NCBI RefSeq assembly: GCF_001742165.1
Contig: NZ_CP016443.1
Span: forward strand, 682,001-746,000
Direction of reading: 5' to 3'
Source: Burkholderia stabilis
Lineage (GTDB): Bacteria > Pseudomonadota > Gammaproteobacteria > Burkholderiales > Burkholderiaceae
Length of the DNA: 64,000 nucleotides
Below the pieces are notes generated by a model. That model made no database searches. It worked only from the letters and a program-made list of their open reading frames with translations, and was not told where the DNA came from. This document shows, piece by piece, positions 42,669-53,135 of the stretch (the stretch's first letter is position 1; every line of letters begins with the position of its first letter). The translations under genes and the position numbers were made by a program.

Positions 42669-43601
42669 TCAGAGCGCCGCGGCCGCTTCCGGCACGAGCG
42701 TGAACAGATCGCCGACGACGCCGTAATCGGCCACGCTGAAGATCGGCGCTTCCAGGTCCTTGTTGATCGCGACGATCACCTTCGAATCCTTCATGCCGGC
42801 CAGATGCTGGATCGCGCCCGAGATGCCCACCGCGATGTACAGCTGCGGCGCGACGATCTTGCCGGTCTGACCCACCTGGTAATCGTTGGGCACGTAGCCC
42901 GCGTCGACAGCTGCACGCGATGCGCCGAGCGCGGCATGCAGCTTGTCGGCCAGCGGCTCCAGCACCTTCGTGTAGTTTTCGCCGCTGCCGAGGCCACGCC
43001 CGCCCGACACGATGATGCTCGCGCTGGTGAGTTCCGGGCGATCCAGCTTCGTCACTTCACGGCTCACGAATTGCGACACGCCTGCATCCGGCGCCGCTTC
43101 GATCTTTTCAATCGCTGCGCTGCCGCCAACGGCTGCGACCGGATCGAAGCCCGTCGCGCGCACCGTGATGACCTTGACCGAATCGCCCGACTGCACCGTC
43201 GCGATCGCGTTGCCCGCGTAGATCGGGCGTTCGAACGTATCGGCCGAAACCACGGCCGTGATCTCGGAGATCTGCGCGACATCCAGCTTCGCGGCGATGC
43301 GCGGCGCGATGTTCTTCCCGGATGCCGTGGCCGGCGCGAGGATGTGCGAGTAGTTCTTCGCGACGGTCATCGCCGTCGCCTCGACGTTTTCAGCCAGGCC
43401 CGCTTCGAGCTGCGGCGCGTCGGCCAGCAGCACTTTCGACACACCCGCGATTTTCGCTGCTGCGTCGGCCGCGCCTTGCGCGCCGTGGCCCGCGACCAGC
43501 ACGTGAACCTCGCCGCCGATCTTCTGCGCCGCCGCCACCGCATTCAGCGTCGCAGCCTTGATCGACGCGTTGTCGTGCTCCGCTATTACCAGAATCGTCA
43601 T
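42669..43601 (-). CDS. etfA: Electron transfer flavoprotein, alpha subunit
   Basis: A 310-residue ETF alpha subunit with the FAD-binding C-terminal domain: [47 protein letters not shown] and NKDLEAPIF. With EtfB it accepts electrons from acyl-CoA dehydrogenases and passes them to the quinone pool via ETF:QO, in the cytosol. AAGGAC precedes the ATG; it is 16 bases after etfB. It is a second or accessory copy to judge from its catabolic-operon setting. No acyl-CoA dehydrogenase gene is in this window. Confidence 0.95.
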   Translation of the reverse strand: MTILVIAEHDNASIKAATLNAVAAAQKIGGEVHVLVAGHGAQGAADAAAKIAGVSKVLLADAPQLEAGLAENVEATAMTVAKNYSHILAPATASGKNIAPRIAAKLDVAQISEITAVVSADTFERPIYAGNAIATVQSGDSVKVITVRATGFDPVAAVGGSAAIEKIEAAPDAGVSQFVSREVTKLDRPELTSASIIVSGGRGLGSGENYTKVLEPLADKLHAALGASRAAVDAGYVPNDYQVGQTGKIVAPQLYIAVGISGAIQHLAGMKDSKVIVAINKDLEAPIFSVADYGVVGDLFTLVPEAAAAL

Positions 43602-43617
43602 GTCCTTGCGTTCCCTG

Positions 43618-44367
43618 TTACAGCACCTTGGCTTCGGTCTTCAGCTTCCCGATCAGCGTCTGCACGTCCGGCACCTTCACGCCGGCAGCGCGCTTCGGCG
43701 GCTCGTTCACCTTGAGCACCTTCAGGCGCGGCGTCACGTCCGCGCCCAGGTCTTCGGGCTTCACGATTTCCAGCGGCTTTTTCTTCGCCTTCATGATGTT
43801 CGGCAGCGTCACGTAGCGCGGCTCGTTCAGGCGCAGGTCCGTCGTGACGACGGCAGGCAGTCGAAGCGACAGCGTTTCCGAGCCACCGTCGACTTCGCGT
43901 GCAACCGTTGCGTGCCCCTCGGCAATCACCACCTTCGACGCGAACGTCGCTTGCGGCAGACCCGCGAGCGCGGCGAGCATCTGCCCGGTCTGGTTCGAAT
44001 CGTCGTCGATCGCCTGCTTGCCGAGGATCACCAGCTGCGGCTGTTCCCTGTCGACCAGCGCCTTCAGCACCTTCGCGACGCCCAGCGGCTCGACGCCGTC
44101 AGGCGATTCGACGAGGATCGCGCGATCCGCGCCGATCGCGAGCGCCGTGCGCAGCGTTTCCTGCGCCTGCGCGACGCCGACCGATACCGCGACCACCTCG
44201 GTCGCGACACCGGCCTCCTTCAACCGCACGGCCTCTTCCACCGCGATCTCGTCGAACGGGTTCATCGACATCTTCACGTTCGCGATATCGACGCCGGTCC
44301 AGTCGGATCTGACACCGACCTTCACGTTCGCGTCGACCACGCGTTTCACTGCCACGAGCACTTTCAA
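43618..44367 (-). CDS. etfB: Electron transfer flavoprotein, beta subunit (TTG start)
   Basis: A 249-residue ETF beta subunit: [11 protein letters not shown] at the start, [49 protein letters not shown] segment and [12 protein letters not shown] near the end. The start codon is TTG at 44367, because CAGGAGACAAGCAG is placed correctly before it and family proteins begin M-K-[IV]-L-V at this point. No ATG is near. It partners EtfA and lies in the operon with an SDR and a C-C-bond hydrolase. The rare start may tune its amount relative to neighbours. Confidence 0.95.
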   Translation of the reverse strand: MKVLVAVKRVVDANVKVGVRSDWTGVDIANVKMSMNPFDEIAVEEAVRLKEAGVATEVVAVSVGVAQAQETLRTALAIGADRAILVESPDGVEPLGVAKVLKALVDREQPQLVILGKQAIDDDSNQTGQMLAALAGLPQATFASKVVIAEGHATVAREVDGGSETLSLRLPAVVTTDLRLNEPRYVTLPNIMKAKKKPLEIVKPEDLGADVTPRLKVLKVNEPPKRAAGVKVPDVQTLIGKLKTEAKVL

Positions 44368-44405
44368 CTGCTTGTCTCCTGTTCCGTTGCGCGCGCCGCG
44401 TTGCG

Positions 44406-45194
44406 TCAGCGCGCGGTATACCCGCCGTCGATCACGAGCTCCGCGCCGGTCACGTAACGGCCGGCCGGCGACACGAGATACAGGATGCCGGCGGCGATGT
44501 CGCGCGGGCTGCCGATCTTCGCCATCGGCACGTGCGTCTGCAGATAACCGAACACGTTGTCGGGGTCCTGACCCATCTGGCGGAACGCTTCCTCGAGCAT
44601 CGGCGTCCGGATGTAGCCCGGGTGCACGGAGTTCGCGCGGATGTTCTTCGCCGCGTACAGCATCGCGTCGACCTTCGCCATCATCCGCACCGCGGCCTTC
44701 GACGCGTGATAGGCGGGCACGTCGGGACCGCCGACGATCCCGTACATCGACGACAGGTTCACGATCGATCCGCCGCCGGCTGCGTCGATGTGCGGAATCG
44801 CCGCGCGCGTGCACAGGAACACGCCGTTGACGTTCACGTCCTGCACGCGCTGCCATTGCGCGAGCGTGAGCTCGTGGGTCGGCACGTTGTGCCCTTCGAT
44901 GCCCGCATTGTTCACGAGCACGTCGAGACGGCCGAAGCGCGCAACGACGTCGGCGAACACGCGCGACACGTCGGCTTCCTGCGTCACGTCGAGCGACCAG
45001 AACGCGGCCTGGCCGCCCTGCGCGCGGATTTCCTCGACCAGCGCTTCCGCCGGCTGCGACAGCACGTCGAGGATCGCGACGCTCGCGCCGGCGGCAGCCA
45101 GCACACGCGCCGTTTCCGCGCCGATGCCGCGCGCGCCGCCGGTGATCGCGGCCACCTTGCCGCGCAGGTCGAACAGTTCTTCGATCAGTTTCAT
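44406..45194 (-). CDS. SDR family oxidoreductase
   Basis: A 262-residue classical [11 protein letters not shown] near residue 18, NNAGIEG near 93, Ser in NLSSMYG, YHASK active site, [12 protein letters not shown], and GGYTAR at the C-terminus. Asp in [10 protein letters not shown] after strand 2 favours NAD(H). It is like the cyclopentanol/cyclohexanol and hydroxysteroid dehydrogenases. It lies 38 bases before etfB in the operon that begins with the C-C-bond hydrolase, so it probably acts on an intermediate of the same pathway. Confidence 0.9.
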   Translation of the reverse strand: MKLIEELFDLRGKVAAITGGARGIGAETARVLAAAGASVAILDVLSQPAEALVEEIRAQGGQAAFWSLDVTQEADVSRVFADVVARFGRLDVLVNNAGIEGHNVPTHELTLAQWQRVQDVNVNGVFLCTRAAIPHIDAAGGGSIVNLSSMYGIVGGPDVPAYHASKAAVRMMAKVDAMLYAAKNIRANSVHPGYIRTPMLEEAFRQMGQDPDNVFGYLQTHVPMAKIGSPRDIAAGILYLVSPAGRYVTGAELVIDGGYTAR

Positions 45195-45257
45195 CTTGTC
45201 TCCGTGTATTCAGACATGGCCACCCGCGTGCGGAGCGGCCTTGAAGGGCATCCGGCG

Positions 45258-46094
45258 TTATCGCGTATTCCGCGCCGCAAGAAAATCGAGGCATTCCCGA
45301 TTGAAATAATCGGCGTGCTCCACCATCACCCAGTGGCCGCACCGGTTCATCAGCACGAAACGCGCGTCGCGGCAGCGTTCGAGGAATTTCAGCGCGCCGC
45401 CGACCGGGTTGAAGCGGTCGCCCGTACCCCAGAAACCGAGCACCGGGCTGCGCAGATCGCCGAGCGCGTCGGTCAGGTTCGGCACGCTCATCGTCGACAG
45501 CACTTCGGTCGGCTGCTCGACGCACACTTTCATCCGCTCGGCCACCAGCGCATCGGTGACGATCGCCGGGTCGTGCACGAGCAGCGTGAGCAGTTCGCGC
45601 ATCGTGTCGTCATTCATCTGGCGATTGGTGAACAGCTTCACCATCCGCTGAATCCCTTCCATCCGGAAGTAGGTTTCGCGATCCTCGACGCCGCCCGGCG
45701 CCATCATGATCAGCCCGTCGACTTCATCCGGATAGTCGAGCGCATATTTCAGCGCGATCGCGCCGCCGAGCGAGTTGCCGAGCAGCACCGCCGGCCCGAT
45801 CCCGAGCGCGGCCAGTTGCGCATGCAGCGCGCCGACGAAGAAATCGAGCGTATAGGCGACGTCGGACGGCTTCGACGACTGCCCGTAGCCGGGCAGGTCG
45901 ACCACGATCGCGCGATAACCGGCCGCCGCGAACGCCGGGACGTTGTGCTTGAAGTTGCTGAAACCGCTGGCGCCCGGCCCGCTGCCGTGGATGAACACCA
46001 CCGGCCGGCCCTCGCCCGCCTCGTAATGGTGCAGGCGCAGGCCGCCCGGTACGTCGGTGAAGATGCCGGCCGGCGGCGTCGTGGGGATCGTCAT
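45258..46094 (-). CDS. Alpha/beta hydrolase, meta-cleavage-product (C-C bond) hydrolase type
   Basis: A 278-residue alpha/beta hydrolase of the MhpC/BphD/HsaD type. Hallmarks are [13 protein letters not shown] (oxyanion hole with the Gly-Pro-Gly-Ala-Ser pattern), the nucleophile elbow [10 protein letters not shown], Asp in GTGDRFNP and His in [10 protein letters not shown]. These enzymes cleave a C-C bond in ring-fission products from extradiol dioxygenases; HsaD/TesD does this for the steroid pathway. No extradiol dioxygenase gene is in the window. First gene of the five-gene minus operon (to 42138). Divergent from the SDR at 46233. Confidence 0.86.
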   Translation of the reverse strand: MTIPTTPPAGIFTDVPGGLRLHHYEAGEGRPVVFIHGSGPGASGFSNFKHNVPAFAAAGYRAIVVDLPGYGQSSKPSDVAYTLDFFVGALHAQLAALGIGPAVLLGNSLGGAIALKYALDYPDEVDGLIMMAPGGVEDRETYFRMEGIQRMVKLFTNRQMNDDTMRELLTLLVHDPAIVTDALVAERMKVCVEQPTEVLSTMSVPNLTDALGDLRSPVLGFWGTGDRFNPVGGALKFLERCRDARFVLMNRCGHWVMVEHADYFNRECLDFLAARNTR

Positions 46095-46232
46095 CGCGGG
46101 TTGTCTCCTTCGTCTGTCGATGGGTGCTTGCCACGATGATTGCGCCGCCGGCGCCGGCCGGCATCATCCTTTCAGACTACGAAGCCGCGCGCGCTTCTTC
46201 CTATCATCGGCCCACCGAAACGGAGGCTGACG

Positions 46233-47012
46233 ATGAACGGATTCGACTACAGCGGCAAAACGGTGCTCGTGACGGGCGGCACCAAAGGTATCGGGCGGCG
46301 CATCGCCGAACGCTTTCTCACGGCAGGCGCGCGCGTGTTCGTCTGCGGACGCAGCGCGCCCGACACGCCGCCTTCCGGCGGCGGCCGCACCGCCGAGTTC
46401 GTCGCGGCCGACCTGCGCGACATCGAACAGGTCGACGCGCTGCTCGCGACGATCCGCGACGCGGCGGGCGGCCTCGACGTGCTCGTCAACAACGCGGGCG
46501 GCTCGCCGTTCGCGCTCGCGGCCGACGCGTCGCCGCGCTTCACCGAATCGATCGTGCGGCTGAACCTGATCGCGCCGCTGCAGCTCGCGCAGCGCGTGAA
46601 CGCGATCATGCAACCGCAGCCGGAAGGCGGCGTGATGCTGTTCATCGCGAGCGTCAGCGCATCGCGCCCGTCGCCCGGCACGGCCGCGTACGGCGCGGCG
46701 AAGGCCGGCCTCGTCAACGCGGTCACGTCGCTCGCGGTCGAGTGGGCGCCGCGCGTGCGCGTGTGCGCGATCAGCCCGAGCCTCGTGCAGACGGAATCGG
46801 CCACCGAAGGCCACTACGGCGACGGCGACGCGCTCGATGCGATCCGCGCGACGATTCCCGCCGGACGGCTCGCGACGCCCGACGACGTTGCGTCCGCCTG
46901 CCTGTTCCTCGCATCGCCCGACGCGTCGTACACGTCGGGCGCGAACCTGCGGCTCGACGGCGGCGGCGAGCGGCCGGCGTTCCTGAGCGCCGCGCAATCG
47001 GCCGCGCGTTGA
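46233..47012 (+). CDS. SDR family oxidoreductase
   Basis: A 259-residue classical SDR with TGGTKGIG near residue 14, NNAGGSP near 85, Ser in FIASVSA, YGAAK active site and DGGG near the C-terminus. Arg after strand 2 (VCGRSAPD) suggests NADP(H). CGGAGG lies before the ATG at 46233; the frame to 46140 lacks a ribosome site. It is divergent from the C-C-bond hydrolase operon and 156 bases before DUF1302. Part of the same catabolic neighbourhood; substrate unknown. Confidence 0.88.
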   Translation: MNGFDYSGKTVLVTGGTKGIGRRIAERFLTAGARVFVCGRSAPDTPPSGGGRTAEFVAADLRDIEQVDALLATIRDAAGGLDVLVNNAGGSPFALAADASPRFTESIVRLNLIAPLQLAQRVNAIMQPQPEGGVMLFIASVSASRPSPGTAAYGAAKAGLVNAVTSLAVEWAPRVRVCAISPSLVQTESATEGHYGDGDALDAIRATIPAGRLATPDDVASACLFLASPDASYTSGANLRLDGGGERPAFLSAAQSAAR

Positions 47013-47168
47013 ACCCTGCGATGCAAGCGGTGCAGGACGAATCGTTGCCAGTCCTAGGGAAGTCATCTAGTTCATTTCGACGATTCCCTGCTACCGCGAT
47101 CTCCCTACTCTGCCTCTCACGACAACACACATAGACGACCGTCGTCGATACCCCCAAGAGGAGACACC

Positions 47169-48734
47169 ATGCATCAACGGATTTCGCGCCGTACCGACAA
47201 GCGGGCAACCGCCACGCTGTCGACGCTGGCCGCCGCGCTGCTGACGTGCGCCGTTCCCAACGCGCACGCCGGCAGCACGATCGAGCTTGGCGCCGACACG
47301 ACGCTGGACTACACGTTCACGCTCAGTTACGGCCTCGGCATGCGCACGCGTGCGCCGAGCGGCAATCTGCTGACGCCGGCGAACATCAACGGCGACGACG
47401 GCGACCGCAACTTCGCGAAGAACAAGCTGATCGAGAACCAGGTCAGCCTGCTCGGCGAAGTGAACCTGAAGCACGACGACTGGGGTGTGTTCGTTCGCGC
47501 CGACACGTTCTACGACCAGGCCTACCATCGCCCGAACAACAACGATGCGCCCGGCACCGTGAACCAGTCGGGCCAGTACAACAACTTCACGAGCGATGCG
47601 CGCTACTGGTCGGGCGGCCACACGACGCTGCTCGCCGCATATGCGTACAACACGTTCCACATCGGCTCGACGAGCCTGAACGTGAAGGTCGGTGACCAGG
47701 TCGTCGCGTGGGGCGAAAGCCTGTTCTTCCCGAACATCGCGGGCGCGCAGGGGCCGTCCGATGCGACCAAGTCGTATATGGCCGGCGCCGAGGTGAAGGA
47801 CATCCTGCTGCCCGTGCCGCAGATCTCGACGCAATGGCAGATCACGCCGAGCTTCAGCCTGCTCGGCTACTACCAGTTCTCGTACCAGCAGAACCGGCTG
47901 ACCGCGCCCGGCACGTACTGGAGCTACTCGGACGTCACGGGCCCCGGTGCGCAGTACATCATCGGCCCGGGCGGGATGATCATTCCGCGCGGCCCCGACG
48001 AGAAGCCGAGCGCACGCAACCAGTGGGGTATCGGCGCGCGCTTCCGCGTGCTCGGCGACACCGAGCTCGGCCTGTACTACCTGCACTACAACGACATGAA
48101 CCCGAGCGTCGTGACGACGTACTTCCCGACGCTCCAGTATCAGCAGACCTACTTCAACAACATCAAGCTGACCGGCGCGAGCTTCTCGACGCAGGTCGGC
48201 CCGGTGAACGTCGCGGGCGAAGTGTCGTACCGCCAGGGCGCGGCCGTGCTCGTCAATACCGCGACGGGCCCGCAGTCGACGCGCGCGAACGTGTTGCAGA
48301 CCAACCTGTCGGGCATCTACTCGATCGGGCCGAGCTTCCTCGCGAACTCGCAGTCGCTGATCGGCGAACTCACGTACGTGCATGCGGGCAGCATCTCGGA
48401 GCTCGACGGTTCGACGACGCTCGCGAATTCGCGTAACGCGCTCGCGATGGAGATCGCGTGGACGCTCAGCTACAAGAACGTGTTCAACGGCTGGGATCTC
48501 GACGTGCCGCTCACCTACACGCACGACCTGACCGGCACGTCGCCGCTCGCCGGCGCGCTCGGCTCGCTGACCGGCCAGGGTGACCACCGCGTGACGGCCG
48601 GCGTGACCTTCACGCGCCTGAGCAACCTGCAGCTGTCGCTCGTCTACGCCAAGTTCCTCGGTTCGCCGAACCCGGTCACGCGCCCGCTTTCGGACCGCGA
48701 CTACGTGCTCGCCACGGCGACCTACCACTTCTGA
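47169..48734 (+). CDS. DUF1302 family outer-membrane-associated protein
   Basis: A 521-residue protein with a signal peptide (about 34 residues, ending NAHA-GST). The rest is rich in aromatic residues and alternating strands and ends in Phe (ATATYHF), so it resembles a beta-barrel outer-membrane protein. Typical DUF1302 features are the N-terminal LDYTFTLSYGLGMR, WGVFVRADTFYDQAY and KVGDQVVAWGESLFFP. AAGAGGAGACACC precedes the ATG. DUF1302 genes nearly always lie beside DUF1329 genes in gene clusters for hydrophobic substrates, as here (38 bases apart). A role in uptake or export of lipophilic compounds is likely but not proven. Confidence 0.88.
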   Translation: MHQRISRRTDKRATATLSTLAAALLTCAVPNAHAGSTIELGADTTLDYTFTLSYGLGMRTRAPSGNLLTPANINGDDGDRNFAKNKLIENQVSLLGEVNLKHDDWGVFVRADTFYDQAYHRPNNNDAPGTVNQSGQYNNFTSDARYWSGGHTTLLAAYAYNTFHIGSTSLNVKVGDQVVAWGESLFFPNIAGAQGPSDATKSYMAGAEVKDILLPVPQISTQWQITPSFSLLGYYQFSYQQNRLTAPGTYWSYSDVTGPGAQYIIGPGGMIIPRGPDEKPSARNQWGIGARFRVLGDTELGLYYLHYNDMNPSVVTTYFPTLQYQQTYFNNIKLTGASFSTQVGPVNVAGEVSYRQGAAVLVNTATGPQSTRANVLQTNLSGIYSIGPSFLANSQSLIGELTYVHAGSISELDGSTTLANSRNALAMEIAWTLSYKNVFNGWDLDVPLTYTHDLTGTSPLAGALGSLTGQGDHRVTAGVTFTRLSNLQLSLVYAKFLGSPNPVTRPLSDRDYVLATATYHF

Positions 48735-48771
48735 GCGGCCCGGCCGCTCGTCACTCAGCAAGAGGATTGTC

Positions 48772-50154
48772 ATGAAGCGAATTCGTCTCCCCCTCATGCG
48801 CGCGTCGGTGATCGCCGCGTGCGCGTTCGCCGCGACGGCGTCGTACCCGAAGGTCACGACGGACGACCTGAAGGCGCTCGACGGCCAGTTGACCCCGATG
48901 GGTGCGGTCCGCGCCGCGAGCAAGGACAGCAGCGTGCCCGAGTGGTCGGGCAAGTGGCTCGGCACGCCGCCCGACGTGCAGTACAAGCGCGGCAGCCGCT
49001 ACCCCGATCCGTTCGCGAACGAGAAGCCCGTCGCGACGATCACCGCGGAAAACATGGCGCAGTACGCGGAGCACCTGACCGACGGTCAGAAGGCGATGTT
49101 CAAGCGCTATCCGGCCACCTTCAAGATCATCGTCTACCCGACTCACCGCGACTTCCGCTACCCGGATGCCGTCTACAAGGACATTCGCGCGTACGCGCCC
49201 GATTCGACGATGACGGCCGACTCGAACGGCCTCACGAACGCGCCGCCGACGGTGCCCTACCCGATCCCGAAAACCGCCGCCGAACTGCTGTGGAACCAGC
49301 GCTTCTCGTCGTCGATCGGCACCGAGCAGGCCACCTACGACCAGGCGGTCGTGTACTCCGACGGCAATATCGCGTGGGGCAAGGTGCGCTACGACATCTA
49401 CTCGCCGCGCAACGTCGGCAAGTATGACGTGAAGAGCGACCTGAACAACCGCACGTACTACCGCAACGCGACGGAGCTGCCGCTGTCCGACCGCGGCTCG
49501 CTGATCGTCGGCTTCACGAACTGGGACAAGGCCGGCGCGGACAACTCGTCGCGCACGTGGATGTACAACCCCGGCACGCGGCGCGTGCGCCAGGCGCCGG
49601 AATACGGCTATGACCAGCCGCAGGGCCCGGGCGGCTTCCGTACGGTCGACGACGACCGCCTGTACAACGGCCCCGGCGACCGCTACGACTGGAAGATCGT
49701 CGGCAAGCGCGAGATCTACGTGCCTTACGACAACTACAAGGTGATGGACAGCTCGGTGAAGTACGGCGACCTGCTGACCAAGGGCCACGAGAACCCGTCG
49801 TATATCCGCTACGAGCTGCATCGCGTGTGGGTGCTGCAGGCGACGCTGAAGAGCGGCTATCGCCACCAGTACGCGAAACGCGTGCTCTACATCGACGAGG
49901 ATTCGTGGCAATCGCTGCTCGCGGACAACTACGACGCGCGCGGCCAGCTCTGGCGCACCAACGTCGCGACGTCGCTGTACGCGTATGACGCGAAGGTGTT
50001 CTACCCGAGCGCGGTGTTCTTCCACGACCTGATTTCCGGCGCGTACATGGCCGACCGCCTGACCAACGAAGGCCCGATGCCGAAGCTCGACAACAGCCCG
50101 CAGTTCAACGAAGCGTACTTCTCGCCCGACGCGATCCGCAGTTCGGGCAACTGA
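48772..50154 (+). CDS. DUF1329 family envelope protein (LolB-like fold)
   Basis: A 460-residue protein with an N-terminal hydrophobic signal (MKRIRLPLMRASVIAACAFA). It matches DUF1329 (LDGQLTPMGAVRAASKDSSVPEWSGKW, RYPDPFANEKP, PYPIPKTAAELLWN, RRVRQAPEYGYDQPQG, GHENPSYIRYELHRVWV). The family shares a LolB-like lipid-binding fold. The cysteine in IAAC (residue 17) might be a lipobox, though the signal also fits a soluble periplasmic protein. AAGAGGATTGTC precedes the ATG. It is co-transcribed with DUF1302 and is followed by a hairpin pair, then the hydratase gene. Confidence 0.88.
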   Translation: MKRIRLPLMRASVIAACAFAATASYPKVTTDDLKALDGQLTPMGAVRAASKDSSVPEWSGKWLGTPPDVQYKRGSRYPDPFANEKPVATITAENMAQYAEHLTDGQKAMFKRYPATFKIIVYPTHRDFRYPDAVYKDIRAYAPDSTMTADSNGLTNAPPTVPYPIPKTAAELLWNQRFSSSIGTEQATYDQAVVYSDGNIAWGKVRYDIYSPRNVGKYDVKSDLNNRTYYRNATELPLSDRGSLIVGFTNWDKAGADNSSRTWMYNPGTRRVRQAPEYGYDQPQGPGGFRTVDDDRLYNGPGDRYDWKIVGKREIYVPYDNYKVMDSSVKYGDLLTKGHENPSYIRYELHRVWVLQATLKSGYRHQYAKRVLYIDEDSWQSLLADNYDARGQLWRTNVATSLYAYDAKVFYPSAVFFHDLISGAYMADRLTNEGPMPKLDNSPQFNEAYFSPDAIRSSGN

Positions 50155-50179
50155 CCGGCGCGGCACGCCCGCGCCCCAC

Positions 50180-50230
50180 GCGCCGGAGCCCCGCTCCGGC
50201 GCACGACGCCGCCCGCGACGGCGGCCTTTT
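50180..50230 (+). terminator. Tandem hairpins, partial terminator or attenuator
   Basis: A 10-bp stem GCGCCGGAGC / GCTCCGGCGC (50180-50202) with a 3-base loop is followed by a second stem GCCGCC / GGCGGC (50208-50225) and CTTTT. It lies between DUF1329 and the hydratase gene and could reduce readthrough into the lower-pathway genes. Confidence 0.55.
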
Positions 50231-50248
50231 CCATTCGAGGGCCCTTTC

Positions 50249-51031
50249 ATGTCTTCCCGCTTGCATACGACGCTCGGCGACGAGCTGTACGCCGCGTGGC
50301 ACGCGCGTGCGCCGGTCGCGCCGCTGTCAAGCCGCCCGCGCCGGCTGTCGCTCGACGACGCCTACCGCATCCAGCAGCGGTTCATCGAACGCCGCGTCGA
50401 ACAGGGCGAAGCGATCGTCGGCAAAAAGATCGGCGTGACGAGCCAGGCCGTGCAGGACATGCTGAACGTGCGCCAGCCCGATTTCGGCATTTTGCTGTCC
50501 GGCATGCACTACGCGGCCGGCGAGGCGATCGCCGTCGATTCGCTGATCGCGCCGCGCGCCGAAGGCGAGATCGCGTTCATCCTCGCGCGCGACCTGCGCG
50601 GCCCCGGTATCGACCGCACCGACGTGATCGCCGCGACGGCCGCCGTCGCGCCCTGCTTCGAGATCGTCGATTCGCGCATCCGCGACTGGGCGATCCGCAT
50701 CGAGGACACCGTCTCCGACAACGCGTCGTGCGGCGTGTACGTGCTCGGCGACGCGCGCGTCGACCCGCGCACGCTCGATCTCGCCGCCTGCGAGATGACG
50801 ATCGAAAAGAACGGCGAGCCCGTCGCGCAAGGGCGCGGCGACGCGGCGCTCGGCCATCCCGCCGACGCGGTCGCGTGGCTCGCGAACACGCTCGCCGCGT
50901 ACGACGTGCCGCTGCTTGCCGGCGAGATCGTGCTGTCCGGCTCGCTCGCGAAACTGATTCCGGTCACGGCCGGCGACGCGTTGTCGATGCACATCTCCGG
51001 CATCGGCAGTTGCGACGTCCGCTTTATCTAA
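50249..51031 (+). CDS. 2-hydroxypenta-2,4-dienoate hydratase (2-keto-4-pentenoate hydratase)
   Basis: A 260-residue member of the FAH/MhpD family. Features are [53 protein letters not shown] with the acidic metal site, and [11 protein letters not shown]. It adds water to 2-hydroxypenta-2,4-dienoate (or its methylated homologue, as HsaE/TesE does for steroids), giving 4-hydroxy-2-oxovalerate. It starts the MhpD-MhpF-MhpE-type trio; the next gene is 13 bases away. The exact side-chain length of the natural substrate is not readable. Confidence 0.93.
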   Translation: MSSRLHTTLGDELYAAWHARAPVAPLSSRPRRLSLDDAYRIQQRFIERRVEQGEAIVGKKIGVTSQAVQDMLNVRQPDFGILLSGMHYAAGEAIAVDSLIAPRAEGEIAFILARDLRGPGIDRTDVIAATAAVAPCFEIVDSRIRDWAIRIEDTVSDNASCGVYVLGDARVDPRTLDLAACEMTIEKNGEPVAQGRGDAALGHPADAVAWLANTLAAYDVPLLAGEIVLSGSLAKLIPVTAGDALSMHISGIGSCDVRFI

Positions 51032-51044
51032 AGGAACAATCCCG

Positions 51045-51944
51045 ATGAAGAAAATCAAATGCGCGCTGATCGGTCCCGGCAACATCGGCACCGACCTGCT
51101 GTACAAGCTGCGCCGCTCGCCGGTGCTCGAACCCGTGTGGATGGTCGGCGTCGATCCGGCGTCCGACGGCCTCGCGCGCGCACGCGAGTTCGGCCTCAAG
51201 ACCACCGACAAGGGCGTCGACGGGCTGCTGCCGCACGTGGCGGCCGACGACATCCGCATCGCGTTCGACGCGACGTCGGCCTACGTACACCGCGACAACT
51301 CCGACAAGCTGACCGCGCTCGGCGTGCGGATGATCGACCTGACGCCCGCCGCGATCGGGCCGTACTGCGTGCCGCCGGTGAACCTCGACGCGCATCTCGA
51401 CAGCGCGCAGATGAACGTGAACATGGTGACCTGCGGCGGCCAGGCGACGATCCCGATGGTGTACGCGGTGTCGCGCGTGCAATCGGTCGCGTACGGCGAG
51501 ATCATCGCGACGGTATCGTCGAAATCGGTCGGCCCGGGCACGCGCAAGAACATCGACGAATTCACGCGCACGACGTCCGGTGCGATCGAACAGGTCGGCG
51601 GCGCGCGCAAGGGCAAGGCGATCATCGTGATCAACCCGGCCGAGCCGCCGCTCATCATGCGCGACACGATCCACTGCCTGACCGACGGGCCGCCCGACGT
51701 CGACGCGATCACCGCGTCCGTGCATGCGATGGTCAAGGAAGTGCAGCGCTACGTGCCCGGCTACACGCTGAAGAACGGCCCGGTGTTCGACGGCAATCGC
51801 GTGTCGGTGTTCATGGAAGTCGAAGGGCTCGGCGACTACCTGCCGAAATACGCGGGCAACCTCGACATCATGACCGCCGCCGCGGCCGCCACGGCCGAGC
51901 GTTTCGCCGAACAGATGCTGGCCGCGACGGCCGCCACCGCTTGA
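51045..51944 (+). CDS. Acetaldehyde dehydrogenase, acylating
   Basis: A 299-residue CoA-acylating aldehyde dehydrogenase of the MhpF/BphJ/HsaG type. NAD-binding [16 protein letters not shown] at the N-terminus; catalytic cysteine Cys130 in [28 protein letters not shown]-terminal dimer interface with [12 protein letters not shown]. It converts acetaldehyde or propionaldehyde plus CoA and NAD to the acyl-CoA, channelled from the aldolase partner. AAAGGAACAATCCCG precedes the ATG. Between the hydratase (13 bases) and the aldolase (16 bases), as usual. Confidence 0.95.
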   Translation: MKKIKCALIGPGNIGTDLLYKLRRSPVLEPVWMVGVDPASDGLARAREFGLKTTDKGVDGLLPHVAADDIRIAFDATSAYVHRDNSDKLTALGVRMIDLTPAAIGPYCVPPVNLDAHLDSAQMNVNMVTCGGQATIPMVYAVSRVQSVAYGEIIATVSSKSVGPGTRKNIDEFTRTTSGAIEQVGGARKGKAIIVINPAEPPLIMRDTIHCLTDGPPDVDAITASVHAMVKEVQRYVPGYTLKNGPVFDGNRVSVFMEVEGLGDYLPKYAGNLDIMTAAAAATAERFAEQMLAATAATA

Positions 51945-51960
51945 GTTGAGGAGCCACGCA

Positions 51961-52992
51961 ATGTCACTGGCAGGCAAGAAGATCACCGTACACGACATGT
52001 CGCTGCGCGACGGGATGCACCCGAAGCGCCACCAGATCACGCTCGACCAGATGCGCAACATCGCGCGCGGGCTCGACGCGGCCGGCGTGCCGCTGATCGA
52101 GGTCACGCACGGCGACGGGCTCGGCGGCGCGTCGGTCAACTACGGGTTCCCCGCGCATACCGACGAGGAATACCTGAGCGCCGTGATTCCGGAGCTGAAG
52201 CAGGCGAAGGTGTCGGCGCTGCTGCTGCCCGGCATCGGCACCGTCGAGCACCTGCGCATGGCGCACGCGCTCGGCGTCGGCACGATCCGCGTCGCGACGC
52301 ACTGCACCGAGGCCGACGTGTCGGAGCAGCATATCGGCCTTGCGCGCACGCTCGGGCTCGACACGGTCGGCTTCCTGATGATGGCGCACATGTCGTCGCC
52401 CGAGCAGCTCGTCGTGCAGGCGAAGCTGATGGAGTCGTACGGCGCGAACTGCATCTACATCACCGATTCGGCCGGCCACATGTTGCCCGACGACGTGACC
52501 GCGCGCATCGGCCAGGTGCGCGACGCGCTGAAGCCGGAGACGGAACTCGGCTTCCACGGGCACCACAACCTCGCGATGGGCGTCGCGAACTCGGTCGCGG
52601 CGGTCGCCGCCGGCGCGAACCGGATCGACGCGGCCGCGGCCGGCCTCGGCGCGGGCGCGGGCAATACGCCGATGGAAGTGTTCGTCGCGGTGTGCGACCG
52701 GATGGGGATCGAGACGGGCGTCGACGTGTTCGCGATCTCGGACGTCGCCGAGGATCTCGTCGTGCCGATCATGGACGCGCCGATCCGCCTCGACCGCGAT
52801 GCGCTGACGCTCGGTTATGCGGGCGTCTACTCGTCGTTCCTGCTGTTCGCGAAGCGCGCGGAAGCGAAGTACGGGATTCCCGCACGCGACATCCTCGTGG
52901 AACTGGGCCGGCAACGGCTCGTCGGCGGGCAGGAGGACATGATCGAGGACGCGGCGCTGACGATGGCGCGGGCACGGGAAGTGGCCGCGTAA
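51961..52992 (+). CDS. 4-hydroxy-2-oxovalerate aldolase
   Basis: A 343-residue aldolase of the MhpE/BphI/HsaF type. N-terminal [17 protein letters not shown] with the catalytic Arg/Asp pair, metal-binding [11 protein letters not shown], and [20 protein letters not shown]. It splits 4-hydroxy-2-oxovalerate into pyruvate and acetaldehyde (or propionaldehyde for the hexanoate homologue) and works in a complex with the acylating dehydrogenase. The start at 51961 has GTTGAGGAGCC upstream; an in-frame ATG at 51946 would add five residues. Last gene of the operon, followed by a strong terminator. Confidence 0.95.
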   Translation: MSLAGKKITVHDMSLRDGMHPKRHQITLDQMRNIARGLDAAGVPLIEVTHGDGLGGASVNYGFPAHTDEEYLSAVIPELKQAKVSALLLPGIGTVEHLRMAHALGVGTIRVATHCTEADVSEQHIGLARTLGLDTVGFLMMAHMSSPEQLVVQAKLMESYGANCIYITDSAGHMLPDDVTARIGQVRDALKPETELGFHGHHNLAMGVANSVAAVAAGANRIDAAAAGLGAGAGNTPMEVFVAVCDRMGIETGVDVFAISDVAEDLVVPIMDAPIRLDRDALTLGYAGVYSSFLLFAKRAEAKYGIPARDILVELGRQRLVGGQEDMIEDAALTMARAREVAA

Positions 52993-53027
52993 TCGAACGC
53001 GACCGGCATCCGTCCGGAAGCGGTGCG

Positions 53028-53057
53028 AAACGGGGCGACAAGCCCCGTTTTCTTTTT
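53028..53057 (+). terminator. Intrinsic terminator of the DUF1302-aldolase operon
   Basis: AAACGGGGC (53028-53036) pairs with GCCCCGTTT (53042-53050) around a 5-base loop and is followed by TTCTTTTT. It lies 36 bases after the aldolase stop and is a textbook rho-independent terminator. Confidence 0.9.
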
Positions 53058-53135
53058 GACGGATGGAGACGGCGCGGCGGATCGCTGCGCCGGGCATGCC
53101 GGTTGTGCACGCCGTTCAGCCGGCCGCCTCCCCCG

